A stretch of DNA of 60,840 nucleotides from Bacteroidales bacterium (GTDB lineage Bacteria > Bacteroidota > Bacteroidia > Bacteroidales > GCA-2748055). The stretch is taken from contig JACJXF010000015.1 of assembly GCA_020636775.1 (NCBI GenBank), positions 1 to 60,840 on the forward strand, written 5' to 3'. Below the pieces are notes generated by a model. It was not told where the DNA came from, did not search any database, and saw only the letters and a program-made list of their open reading frames with translations. Position numbers and translations under genes: made by a program. Each line of letters starts with the position of its first letter. Within the stretch, counting starts at the first letter, position 1. Positions 51,039-59,429 of the stretch are shown here, in pieces.

Positions 51039-51794
51039 TTAGCGTACAACGATATTTTTTTTTCGAAGGTAATCTTTTAATACCGGAATCGGAATTTCAT
51101 TAAAATGAAAAATACTTGCTGCCAAAGCGGCATCGGCCTTACCTTTGGTAAATACTTCGGCAAAATGGTCTTCTTTTCCTGCACCTCCCGAGGCTATTAC
51201 AGGAATGGTAAGGTTTTCGGATAAATGAGCCAGAGCCTCACAGGCAAAGCCATTTTTAGTTCCATCATGATTCATGGAAGTAAATAGTATTTCCCCGGTT
51301 CCCCTATCCTGAGCTTCCATGGCCCATGAAAACAGTTCCTTATCCGTTCGTATTCTTCCTCCATTTACATAAACCCACCATTTACCGTCGGCTTCCAGTC
51401 TGGCATCAATAGCTGTAACAACAAACTGTGAGCCATATGCTTTTGCAATTTCTTCAATAAAAGCCGGATTTCTGACAGCTGAGGAATTTATGGAAATCTT
51501 GTCAGCACCGGCAGAAAGCAATCTCTCAGCATCCCTCAGCTCATTGATCCCACCTCCAACAGTAAATGGTATGTTAAGATGGAGAGCAATGCGTTTAACC
51601 AGATCTGAAAATAATTTGCGCTTTTCGTGGGTGGCAGTTATGTCGAGGTAAACAAGCTCATCGGCGCCCTCCCGTGCATATCTGGCTCCCAGCTCAACCG
51701 GATCTCCAACCTCCTTAATATCCAGGAAGTTAATACCTTTTACCGTTTGTCCGTCCCTGATGTCGAGGCAGGGAATAATTCTTTTAGCAATCAT
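51039..51794 (-). CDS. hisF: Imidazole glycerol phosphate synthase, cyclase subunit
   Basis: A 251-residue TIM barrel that with HisH converts PRFAR and ammonia to imidazole-glycerol phosphate and AICAR. The catalytic Asp11 lies in IPCLDIRDGQTVKG and the second Asp in VVTAIDARLEADGKWW. Phosphate-binding loops GGGI near the middle and VIASGGAGKEDHFAEVF near the end are intact. It starts 3 bp after hisA and is followed by hisIE, as in classical his operons. Confidence 0.97.
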   Translation of the reverse strand: MIAKRIIPCLDIRDGQTVKGINFLDIKEVGDPVELGARYAREGADELVYLDITATHEKRKLFSDLVKRIALHLNIPFTVGGGINELRDAERLLSAGADKISINSSAVRNPAFIEEIAKAYGSQFVVTAIDARLEADGKWWVYVNGGRIRTDKELFSWAMEAQDRGTGEILFTSMNHDGTKNGFACEALAHLSENLTIPVIASGGAGKEDHFAEVFTKGKADAALAASIFHFNEIPIPVLKDYLRKKNIVVR

Positions 51795-51797
51795 AAA

Positions 51798-52541
51798 TTA
51801 GTGAATTTCATTCATTTTTCCGGCCAGAAAATCCCTTATTTCCTTTGGGCTGATTCTGTTTTCATAAATTGCTTTGCCAACAATAACGGAAGGAACAGCC
51901 GCTTTTTCAAGCTCAAGAATATCTTTCATTTTGCTGACGCCTCCACTTGCAACAAGGTGCAAACCAGGCCATTTTAACAATATACCTTTATACAGCTCCA
52001 GTGAGGGTCCCTGCAACATGCCATCCTTATCAATATCGGTGCAGATTACCTGTCTTATGCCTTTCTGAATATAATTTTCGAGGTAGGAAAAAAGACTGGT
52101 ATTGCTCTCTTCAAGCCATCCTGATAGAGATATTTTCTCATTTTTATGATCGGCACCCAAAATAATTTTATCGGGTCCGAAGATATTAAGCCAGTTTAGA
52201 AAAACTTCCGGATTCTTATGAGCAATGCTTCCTCCGCTAACCATGGATGCGCCACATTCAAAGGCCAGTTCGATATCTTTGTCTGAACGTATTCCTCCCC
52301 CGAAATCAATAATAAGCTTTGTCCTGTTGCTTATCTTTTCCAATATCCCCAAATTGACCGGCCTTCCCTCCTTTGCTCCATCGAGATCCACCAGGTGTAA
52401 GTTTCGGATACCCCACGACTCAAAGGTTTTTGCCATTTCAAGCGGGTCTTCAGAATAGATTTTCTTGCTCGAATACTCCCCTTTTTCAAGCCTGACGCAC
52501 TTTCCACCTATAATATCTATGGCCGGAACTATATTGATCAT
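51798..52541 (-). CDS. hisA: Phosphoribosylformimino-5-aminoimidazole carboxamide ribotide isomerase
   Basis: A 247-residue TIM-barrel Amadori isomerase converting ProFAR to PRFAR. Catalytic Asp9 is in IVPAIDIIGGKCVRLEKG; the second Asp is in ICTDIDKDGMLQGPSLELY. Phosphate loops are FGGGIRSD and LVASGGVSKMKDILELE. It lies 60 bp after hisH, the largest internal spacer after the one between hisG and hisD, and 3 bp before hisF. Confidence 0.96.
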   Translation of the reverse strand: MINIVPAIDIIGGKCVRLEKGEYSSKKIYSEDPLEMAKTFESWGIRNLHLVDLDGAKEGRPVNLGILEKISNRTKLIIDFGGGIRSDKDIELAFECGASMVSGGSIAHKNPEVFLNWLNIFGPDKIILGADHKNEKISLSGWLEESNTSLFSYLENYIQKGIRQVICTDIDKDGMLQGPSLELYKGILLKWPGLHLVASGGVSKMKDILELEKAAVPSVIVGKAIYENRISPKEIRDFLAGKMNEIH

Positions 52542-52601
52542 GATTACTAAATTGTTTTAAGCAGATGTTTCTTTCATTTTTCTTCAAGTGAACGGTCAAA
52601 T

Positions 52602-53183
52602 TTATAATTCCAAAAAATTCTTTAGTACCTGCTGGCCTGCATCGCCGGACTTTTCAGGATGAAACTGAGTAGCATAGAAATTGTCCTTTTGAAGTGCAGC
52701 ACTGAAGCGGGTAATATAATTGCAGGATGCTGATGTATAATCGTTTAGAGGAACATAATATGAATGCACAAAGTAAAAATACCTGTCAGGTCTAAGACCT
52801 GTAAACAGATCTCCTTTTTCGTCCTCAATATTATTCCAGCCCATATGAGGCACCTTACCTTCCGGAGGAAAGCGAAGAACCGGCACATCAAATATTCCGA
52901 TGCAGGGAGTATCTCCCTCTTCCGAATGCATGCACATCAGTTGCTGACCAAGGCATATTCCCAGCACAGGCTGTTTTAAGTCGGAAAGGAGTTGATCAAT
53001 TCCCCTTTCCTTTAAGTACTTCATGGTTGACCCTGCCTCTCCTACTCCGGGGAAGATAACTTTATCGGCCGCTCTGATTGAATCAAAATCATCGGTAATA
53101 TTTGCCTTTACTCCCAGGCGTTCGAGAGCAAAGCCTACCGATTGAATGTTCCCTGCATTATATTTTATTACTGCTACGTTCAT
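52602..53183 (-). CDS. hisH: Imidazole glycerol phosphate synthase, glutaminase subunit
   Basis: A 193-residue class I glutamine amidotransferase supplying ammonia to HisF. The triad is Cys77 (LGICLGQQLMC), His175 and Glu177 (QFHPEKSGD). The oxyanion-loop region PGVGEAGSTMKYL is present, and VPHMGWNNIE and YFVHSYY are typical of HisH. It is 16 bp downstream of hisB. Confidence 0.97.
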   Translation of the reverse strand: MNVAVIKYNAGNIQSVGFALERLGVKANITDDFDSIRAADKVIFPGVGEAGSTMKYLKERGIDQLLSDLKQPVLGICLGQQLMCMHSEEGDTPCIGIFDVPVLRFPPEGKVPHMGWNNIEDEKGDLFTGLRPDRYFYFVHSYYVPLNDYTSASCNYITRFSAALQKDNFYATQFHPEKSGDAGQQVLKNFLEL

Positions 53184-53199
53184 TCGTAAATCGTTTTAT

Positions 53200-54324
53200 T
53201 TAGAGAACTCCCTTGGTAGTGGGCAGATCATTGCTCATCGCATCGCGGGTAACAGCCATTCTGATTGCCCTGCTGAATGCCTTGAAGATTGCTTCAATCT
53301 TATGATGTTCATTTTCTCCTTCGGCTTTAATATTCAGATTACAGCGGGCAGCATCGGAAAAAGACTTAAAAAAATGATAAAACAATTCAGTCGGAACATC
53401 CCCAACCTTTTCCCTCTTAAATGAAGCATCCCATACAATCCACGCTCTTCCGCCAAAATCTATGGCTACCTGTGCCAGACAGTCATCCATCGGTAGCAGA
53501 AAACCGTAACGCATCATTCCCTTTTTGTCGTCCAAGGCTTTCAGGAAGGCTTCACCCAGTGCGATGGCAGTATCTTCAACCGTATGGTGCTCATCTACAT
53601 GCAAATCTCCAGATACCTTTATCCTGAGGTCGCAGCCGGCGTGTTTTCCAATCTGTTCGAGCATATGATCGAAAAAACCAAGCCCTGTGGATATTTCACA
53701 TTCACCTTTTCCGTCAACCCTCAGGTCTATGCTTATATCTGTCTCTTTGGTTTTTCTTTTAATTAGGGCTCTTCTTTGCAGATTTGAAAGAAATATCCAG
53801 ATATCATCCCAGTCAGTTGTTATTAACGCACAGGTGGAATTCAGTTTGGCTGATTTAACTTCTGCCGCAGCATTCCTTCCCCCAATAAGAATTCCTTTTG
53901 CTCCAAGGTTAGCGGCAAGCTGAAGATCGCTTATCCTGTCACCTATTACAAACGAATTTTCCAGGTCGTAATCTCCATCCAGATATTTTCCAAGCATCCC
54001 GGTGCCTGGCTTTCTCGATGGTGAGTTATCTTCTGGCTTACTTGGATCATAGAATACCTCATCAAATTCCACTCCTTCATTTTTAAAGGCTTTTAGAAAT
54101 TTTTCGTTTGGCTTCTTAAAATTTTTGAAAGGAAATGACTTACTTCCCAAACCGTCCTGATTGCTGACAACTGCCAGTTCATAATCGAGATAATTTCTGA
54201 TTTTATATAGGTTCCGAAACACACCGGGATAAAATTCCAGCTTTTCAAGACTATCAACCTGAAAGTCTTTGGGAGGCTCAACAATCAGCGTTCCGTCACG
54301 ATCTATGAACAATACTTTTTTCAT
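53200..54324 (-). CDS. hisB: Bifunctional histidinol-phosphatase / imidazoleglycerol-phosphate dehydratase
   Basis: A 374-residue fusion of a HAD phosphatase and IGP dehydratase, as in Enterobacteria. The HAD half has nucleophile Asp8 and Asp10 (LFIDRDGTLIVEPP), Ser-containing motif AVVSNQDGLGS and Lys in SRKPGTGM. The zinc-binding Cys/His cluster of E. coli HisB-N is absent: the equivalent stretch reads DPSKPEDNSPSRKP. The dehydratase half (about 180-374) has metal-binding FDHMLEQIGKHAGCD, DEHHTVEDTAIALGEA and the ENEHHKIEAIFKAF segment. It is 29 bp after hisC. Confidence 0.96.
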   Translation of the reverse strand: MKKVLFIDRDGTLIVEPPKDFQVDSLEKLEFYPGVFRNLYKIRNYLDYELAVVSNQDGLGSKSFPFKNFKKPNEKFLKAFKNEGVEFDEVFYDPSKPEDNSPSRKPGTGMLGKYLDGDYDLENSFVIGDRISDLQLAANLGAKGILIGGRNAAAEVKSAKLNSTCALITTDWDDIWIFLSNLQRRALIKRKTKETDISIDLRVDGKGECEISTGLGFFDHMLEQIGKHAGCDLRIKVSGDLHVDEHHTVEDTAIALGEAFLKALDDKKGMMRYGFLLPMDDCLAQVAIDFGGRAWIVWDASFKREKVGDVPTELFYHFFKSFSDAARCNLNIKAEGENEHHKIEAIFKAFSRAIRMAVTRDAMSNDLPTTKGVL

Positions 54325-54353
54325 GTTTACGGACTTAAATTTTTATAGTGGAT

Positions 54354-55400
54354 TTACAAATTATCATATTGTATCAACGCTTTAAGCAAAGTGTCATTTT
54401 CCGACTCTGTTCCTACTGTTATGCGAAGACAACCCTCAGAAAGACTGACAGCTGACCGGTCGCGAACTATTATTCCCTTATCCTTCAGAAAATTATAAAT
54501 TCTTTTTGGGTCCTTTGTCTTTACCAGCAAAAAGTTTGCGTCGGAGGGATAAACTTCAAGCACAGCATCGATCTTCAGCAGCTCTTTTTCGAGGAATTTC
54601 CTGGCTTTAACAATTTCTTCCACCCACTTGTTTTTAAGCCCATTCTTTTTAATATGCTCCAGCATTATATCCTGACTCAGCTGGTTTACATTGTAAGGAT
54701 ATTTAATCCGGGTCAGTATTTCAATAATCTCTTTATCGGCAAAGGCCATACCCAGTCTTACTCCTGCCATACCCCATGCTTTTGAAAAGGTGCGGAGAAC
54801 AACCAGGTTATTATTATTTTTTACCTCAGGAAGCATTCCCTCAAAACCCGAAAAGTCGATATATGCCTCATCCAGTACAACAATTCCTTTGAAATTTCTG
54901 ACGATCTTCAAAATCGAATTTTTGTCAAGCAGGTTTGAACTGGGATTATTCGGAGAACAAAGAAATACAAGCCTGCTGTTTTCATCGGCAGCCGCAAGTA
55001 TGGCATCGGCATCCAGACTAAAATCATTCCTGAGCAGTACTTTACGGAATTCTATATCATTAATGGCGGCACATACTTCATACATCCCATAGGATGGATC
55101 CATGGAGATGACATTACTTTTTCCGGGGATACAGAAAGCCCTGAAAAGTAAGTCAATTGCCTCATCGCTGCCATTTCCGAGAAAAATTCCTGAATCATCA
55201 ATATTGTAAAGTCGGGAAATTTCCTTTTTCAGTATTCTCTGATGCGGATCGGGATAGCGGTTTAAAGGCGAATTGTAAGGATTTTCGTTTGCATCCATAA
55301 AACAACTTGCTTCCCCCTGAAACTCATCCCTGGCGGAAGAATAGGCTTTCATTGCCCGTATATTTTCGCGTGTGATTGCGTTTACATTAATATTAGCCAT
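54354..55400 (-). CDS. hisC: Histidinol-phosphate aminotransferase
   Basis: A 348-residue class I/II PLP aminotransferase using glutamate to aminate imidazole-acetol phosphate. DANENPYN and NRYPDPHQ mark the N-terminal substrate region. PLP contacts are in LGNGSDEAIDLL, VLDEAYIDFSG and TFSKAWGMAGVRLG (Lys207). It starts 4 bp after hisD and precedes hisB, as in E. coli order. Confidence 0.96.
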   Translation of the reverse strand: MANINVNAITRENIRAMKAYSSARDEFQGEASCFMDANENPYNSPLNRYPDPHQRILKKEISRLYNIDDSGIFLGNGSDEAIDLLFRAFCIPGKSNVISMDPSYGMYEVCAAINDIEFRKVLLRNDFSLDADAILAAADENSRLVFLCSPNNPSSNLLDKNSILKIVRNFKGIVVLDEAYIDFSGFEGMLPEVKNNNNLVVLRTFSKAWGMAGVRLGMAFADKEIIEILTRIKYPYNVNQLSQDIMLEHIKKNGLKNKWVEEIVKARKFLEKELLKIDAVLEVYPSDANFLLVKTKDPKRIYNFLKDKGIIVRDRSAVSLSEGCLRITVGTESENDTLLKALIQYDNL

Positions 55401-55404
55401 GGTT

Positions 55405-56694
55405 TTAATATTTCGGGGATTTGCTTAAACGAATGGATACAGCATTTTTGTGAGCCTGCAATTGTTCGGCTTCTGCAAGTGTTTCAATGGCAGAGCCTAT
55501 TTCCTTAAGACCTTCATAACTTAATTCCTGGTAGCTGATCTTTTTCATAAAACTATCGAGATTCACCCCGCTGTAGGCTCTGGCATGACCGTTTGTCGGA
55601 AGAGTGTGATTTGTTCCTGAAGCATAATCACCGGCACTTTCAGGCGAATAGTTCCCAAGGAAGACCGAACCGGCATTCACAATCCTGTTTGCAAGTCGGG
55701 AATAATTTTCTGTCGCAATTATAAGATGTTCAGGTGCATATTCATTTATAATTTCTACCATGGCATCTTCGTCCCTCAGAAGAATCATCCTGCTGTTTTC
55801 GAGTGCCCTGGATGCAATAGCCTTTCTGGGGAGCTTAGCCAGCTGCAGTTGCAGTTCTTTCTCAACCTCATTAATCAGCTTTTCTGATTTTGTAACAAGA
55901 AGAACCTGGCTATCAACCCCATGCTCTGCCTGCGATAACAGGTCGGAGGCTATAAATGCCGGTACGGCAGAATCATCGGCCATTACGGCAAGTTCAGAAG
56001 GTCCGGCAGGCATATCAATGGCGGTATTCTCAATACTTACCTTTGCTTTTGCTGCCTGAACGTACTGATTTCCCGGTCCGAAAATCTTAAAAACGGCGGG
56101 TATCGTCTCTGTTCCATAGGCCATAGCTGCTATAGCCTGAGCTCCTCCAACCTTATAAATTTTATTTATTCCATTGAGATCTGCAGCATATAAAATTGCC
56201 GGGTGAATATTACCTTCCAGATTCGGGGGAGAACAAAGGATTACCTCCCTGCAACCAGCAATGGATGCGGGAATTGCCAGCATTAGCACAGTAGAAATCA
56301 GGGGTGCGGTTCCACCGGGAATATACAGGCCTACTTTTTCTATGGCAACACTTTTCTGCCAGCACCTTACTCCCGGTGAGGGTTGAGATTCCAAAGTAGT
56401 CTGTGCCTGTGCCTGGTGAAAGGTTTTAATGTTTGCAGATGCGATTTGTATTGCATTCTTCAATTCACCGCTGACGGCATTAGAAGCAGATATGATTTCT
56501 TCATGACTAACGGCTATTTCCTTTATCCTGACTTTGTCAAACTGCCATGAATAATCAATAACAGCTTTATCTCCCCTCTCCTTCACATCCATCAGAATCG
56601 CATCAACGGATTTATAAAGGGAGCTAAGGTCGAGAACAGGTCGACAGAGAATCTCCTTCCATTGGGATTTTTCAGGGTATTTAATAATTTGCAT
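55405..56694 (-). CDS. hisD: Histidinol dehydrogenase
   Basis: A 429-residue zinc enzyme oxidising histidinol to histidine in two NAD-dependent steps. Typical segments are VGLYIPGGTAPLISTVLMLAIPA (nucleotide region), KVGGAQAIAAMAYGTETIP, DMPAGPSELAVMADD, ASDLLSQAEHGVDSQ with the zinc ligands Gln and His, PEHLIIAT, and SGTNHTLPTNGHARAYSG. It is 48 bp after hisG. Confidence 0.97.
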   Translation of the reverse strand: MQIIKYPEKSQWKEILCRPVLDLSSLYKSVDAILMDVKERGDKAVIDYSWQFDKVRIKEIAVSHEEIISASNAVSGELKNAIQIASANIKTFHQAQAQTTLESQPSPGVRCWQKSVAIEKVGLYIPGGTAPLISTVLMLAIPASIAGCREVILCSPPNLEGNIHPAILYAADLNGINKIYKVGGAQAIAAMAYGTETIPAVFKIFGPGNQYVQAAKAKVSIENTAIDMPAGPSELAVMADDSAVPAFIASDLLSQAEHGVDSQVLLVTKSEKLINEVEKELQLQLAKLPRKAIASRALENSRMILLRDEDAMVEIINEYAPEHLIIATENYSRLANRIVNAGSVFLGNYSPESAGDYASGTNHTLPTNGHARAYSGVNLDSFMKKISYQELSYEGLKEIGSAIETLAEAEQLQAHKNAVSIRLSKSPKY

Positions 56695-56742
56695 TTTTCT
56701 ATAATTGAATGATGAAAATAGTATTATTCAGAGCTGTTTGCC

Positions 56743-57600
56743 TCAGACAATCATCTTTTCTATCGGTATGACCAGAATTCCCTGGGCTCCAAGGTCTTTA
56801 AGCTTGTCAATGATCTCCCAGAATTCATTTTCCTTTAGAACTGAATGTACCGAACTCCATCCGGGTTCTGCGAGGGGCATTACTGTCGGACTCTTCATTC
56901 CGGGGATTGTTGCAATGATACTGTCAAGATTTTCGTTGGGTGCATTAAGCAGAATGTATTTATTGCTTTTGGCAGCCTGAACAGCTTTAATTCTGAAGAG
57001 CAGTTTTTCAAGAATTTTCTTTTTTGCCGGAGTCATCTGATCGTTTGCAATGATCACTGCCTCAGAGCCGGCAACTACCTCAACCTCTTTCAATCCATTA
57101 CTGATAAGCGTACTTCCTGAGCTCACAATGTCAAAAATAGCATCGGCAAGGCCAATTCCCGGGGCAATCTCAACAGAGCCGCTAATGACATGAATTTCCG
57201 CATCAATTGATTTTGAATCGAGGAACTTTTTCAGAATTCCCGGATAGGAAGTAGCTATTTTTTTCCCATTGAAATAGGAAGCAGATGCGTATTCCTCGGT
57301 TTTGGGAATCGCCAGTGAAAGCCTGCATTTACCAAATCCAAGCTTTAGTATGGTATCCACCGGATAGTCTTTCTCAAGAATTACATTTTCCCCAACAATT
57401 CCTATATCGGCGACGTTGTCAGCAACATACTGCGGAATATCGTCATCGCGAAGATAAAGGATTTCCAGAGGGAAATTGGAAGCCAGTGAAACCAGTCTTC
57501 TTTCGCCGTTTGTAAGAGATATACCGGCTTCCTTCAGAAGTCCTATGGACTGTTCACTAAGGCGACCTGATTTTTGAATTGCAACTTTTATTTTTTCCAT
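56743..57600 (-). CDS. hisG: ATP phosphoribosyltransferase, long form
   Basis: A 285-residue HisG of the long (hexameric) class, which carries its own C-terminal ACT-like regulatory domain (about 212-285) and does not need HisZ. It catalyses the committed step, ATP plus PRPP to phosphoribosyl-ATP, and is usually feedback-inhibited by histidine. Catalytic-domain landmarks are IKVAIQKSGRLSEQSIGLLKEAG, LRDDDIPQYVADNVADIGIVGENVI and the PRPP loop ...EIAPGIGLADAIFDIVSSGSTL. It is the first his gene, with its ATG 10 bp after the attenuator T-tract. Confidence 0.97.
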   Translation of the reverse strand: MEKIKVAIQKSGRLSEQSIGLLKEAGISLTNGERRLVSLASNFPLEILYLRDDDIPQYVADNVADIGIVGENVILEKDYPVDTILKLGFGKCRLSLAIPKTEEYASASYFNGKKIATSYPGILKKFLDSKSIDAEIHVISGSVEIAPGIGLADAIFDIVSSGSTLISNGLKEVEVVAGSEAVIIANDQMTPAKKKILEKLLFRIKAVQAAKSNKYILLNAPNENLDSIIATIPGMKSPTVMPLAEPGWSSVHSVLKENEFWEIIDKLKDLGAQGILVIPIEKMIV

Positions 57601-57610
57601 AATTTAAAGT

Positions 57611-57645
57611 AAAAAAAAAAGGTTTGCAGAATATGCAAACCTTTT
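57611..57645 (-). terminator. his attenuator terminator
   Basis: On the minus strand AAAAGGTTTGCA, a TATTC loop and TGCAAACCTTTT form a perfect 12-bp stem ending in a run of ten T, 10 bp before the hisG ATG. An upstream TGTAAAC (57664-57670) can pair with GTTTGCA of the 5' arm over seven positions (one wobble), giving an antiterminator. With the five-His leader peptide this makes a ribosome-stalling attenuator. Confidence 0.9.
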
Positions 57646-57683
57646 AATAATTGTTTTTATAGTGTTTACAGAACCTGCATAAT

Positions 57684-57746
57684 CTAGCCATTCATACCAT
57701 GATGATGGTGATGTCCAAATGCGTTGTATGCAGTCTTACTTGCCAT
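57684..57746 (-). CDS. hisL: his operon leader peptide
   Basis: A 20-codon reading frame on the minus strand ending GHHHHHGMNG, with codons CAT CAC CAT CAT CAT in a row and a TAG stop. It lies between a -33/-7 promoter and the terminator in front of hisG. When histidyl-tRNA is scarce the ribosome should stall on the His run, favouring the antiterminator and read-through; when it is plentiful the terminator forms. Five His in 20 codons immediately before a his operon is far beyond chance. It is too short for gene finders and has no other likely function. Confidence 0.93.
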   Translation of the reverse strand: MASKTAYNAFGHHHHHGMNG

Positions 57747-57765
57747 TCTCTTTGTAATTATGCTG

Positions 57766-57796
57766 CAATATTAGGAATTAATTTTAAAATTTCAAA
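57766..57796 (-). promoter_or_regulatory. his operon promoter
   Basis: On the minus strand TTTG (57796-57793), a 19-nt gap and TAATATTG (57773-57766) form a Bacteroidota -33/-7 promoter with canonical spacing. Transcription would start about 10-15 bp before the leader ATG. The rest of the 57797-57881 spacer is AT-rich and contains the 3' flank of the YihY gene. Confidence 0.6.
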
Positions 57797-57881
57797 AAGC
57801 AGCCCTGTTTTTTTAAGAAATTAAACAGAGACACCCAAAATACTATCAATTTGAAAGTATTCATTCCATAATACAAAGAAT

Positions 57882-59225
57882 TTAAAGGTCCTTCAATAAT
57901 ACATTAGAAGGCAATTTCTTCATGGAAACCATAAGTTCTTCAGTTATGCTTGAAAGCCTCAGCCAGTCTTCAGTTTCATTTACTGTAATCTGGTCGGTTC
58001 CAACTGCATCCAGACGATCCAACACCATCCTTATGTCAATAACCTGCAGATCCAATGCTGGCTGATATCCATTTTCCCTTGGTTCAAGGGTTACGGTTTC
58101 ATTAATCAGCTTAGCCTGCTCAAGTTTGTAAAGCATGTCTCGTACAAGTCGCATTGGAATTCCAAGCTCCTGACTTAACTGGGAGCTTGTAAGAGGATCC
58201 TTTCCTTCCTGAAAATTTTTGATAATTTTTCTCATAAGGAAAAGAGAGATAAGCTTTTTATTATGGTTGGAGATATTCAGACTTCCTGCTTCAAATTCAT
58301 AATTCTCAATATTCTGATATGCAAAGGAGATTTCTGCCCCCAATAATACTATGAGCCATGAAATCTGCAGCCATGCAAGAAACAAGGGCAATGCTGCAAA
58401 GGTACCATACAGGGTGCTGTACTTTGAAACCCCTACCTGGAAATGTATATATCCCCACTGGGTTACCTGAAAAACAGTTCCTGCAATAATTCCAGCAATT
58501 AGGGCGTACTTGAAATTCACCTTGGTATTCGGCATAATCATATATACCAGGGTAAATAAGATCCACATTATGGTATAGGGGAGAAAGCGAACCGAATACT
58601 CTACAAAAGTGGAAATTGTTTTAATAGCTTCAACGTTTTGAGCTACTGAGCCCAGCTGAGTTGATATATATACACTGGCACTTCCTGATAGTATGATCAG
58701 TAAGGGTGCAATCAGCATTATTGAAAGGTAATCGGAAAGCTTCCGGAAAAATGGTCGTGGTTTTTTAATCTGCCAGATGGCATTAAATGAGCTTTCGATG
58801 TTGGTTAAGACCTGCATTACCGACCAGACGAGTACCACCAGTCCGATTCCGGCCAGCAATCCACCTTTAACATCTTCCAGAACCGTGTAAGAAAGATTAA
58901 TAATATAATTCATTACCTCTTCCTGACCTTTGAAATTGGCGATTATAAATTCTTCCATTTTGTCATCAAAACCAAATCCCTTTGCTACCCCAAAACCCAT
59001 GGCTGCGATGGGAACAACTGATAATAAGGTGTAGAAAGTAAGGGCCGATGCGCGCATGCTTACGCGGTCTTCCATGAATCCACGGAAAGCCAGCAGAATG
59101 ATTCGTATCTGCCGGATAAGAAATGAATATCGCTTTGATTTGTCATGAAGAGGGGTTTTCCATATCCCTTCCCTGATAAACAATATTGTTTTCTGAATCA
59201 TATTACTTAAAATATTAAAGCTCAT
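57882..59225 (-). CDS. YihY/BrkB-family membrane protein with C-terminal winged-helix-like domain
   Basis: A 447-residue YihY/virulence-factor-BrkB (formerly 'RNase BN') protein. About six membrane helices occupy residues 45-300; the family hallmark is RMSASALTFYTLLSVVPIAAMGFGVAKGFGF and WGYIHFQVGVSKYSTLYGTFAALPLFLAWLQISWLIVLLGAEISFA. The remaining 140 residues are soluble; KDPLTSSQLSQELGIPMRLVRDMLYKLEQAKLI reads as a winged-helix. The name RNase BN is historical and nuclease activity should not be assumed. It is upstream of the his promoter on the same strand, in its own transcript. Confidence 0.9.
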   Translation of the reverse strand: MSFNILSNMIQKTILFIREGIWKTPLHDKSKRYSFLIRQIRIILLAFRGFMEDRVSMRASALTFYTLLSVVPIAAMGFGVAKGFGFDDKMEEFIIANFKGQEEVMNYIINLSYTVLEDVKGGLLAGIGLVVLVWSVMQVLTNIESSFNAIWQIKKPRPFFRKLSDYLSIMLIAPLLIILSGSASVYISTQLGSVAQNVEAIKTISTFVEYSVRFLPYTIMWILFTLVYMIMPNTKVNFKYALIAGIIAGTVFQVTQWGYIHFQVGVSKYSTLYGTFAALPLFLAWLQISWLIVLLGAEISFAYQNIENYEFEAGSLNISNHNKKLISLFLMRKIIKNFQEGKDPLTSSQLSQELGIPMRLVRDMLYKLEQAKLINETVTLEPRENGYQPALDLQVIDIRMVLDRLDAVGTDQITVNETEDWLRLSSITEELMVSMKKLPSNVLLKDL

Positions 59226-59318
59226 ACAAATATAAAGGAATATTGGAGAAGTGAATATTTTGCAGGCGTTTTAATGGGTGGAATGGAGTATATTTGGGCG
59301 GTGGAAGGAATTGTTTCG

Positions 59319-59381
59319 GACGTTACGGCCATTACGTTACGGACGTTACGGTCGTTACGGACGTCACGAACGTTACGGTCG
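59319..59381. repeat. Nonamer tandem repeat, TTACGGWCG
   Basis: About seven units, mostly TTACGGACG or TTACGGTCG, with one 5-base partial and one degenerate unit (TCACGAACG), between the YihY and ComB-like genes. The CGTTAC core is the reverse complement of the GTAACG core in the octamer array 1.4 kb downstream. Confidence 0.75.
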
Positions 59382-59429
59382 ATCTGTTCCTAATGGATAA
59401 ATGTAAAATCACGCAATCAACAAAATACC

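Noticed and set aside
52779..52810. CCTGTCAGGT-like palindrome inside hisH resembling the one before iorA
   Set aside because: It lies in conserved coding sequence and the arms are short; probably coincidence.
57684..57746. Five-His run as a vector His-tag or contamination
   Set aside because: It is a native short frame with its own start, stop, promoter and downstream attenuator before hisG.
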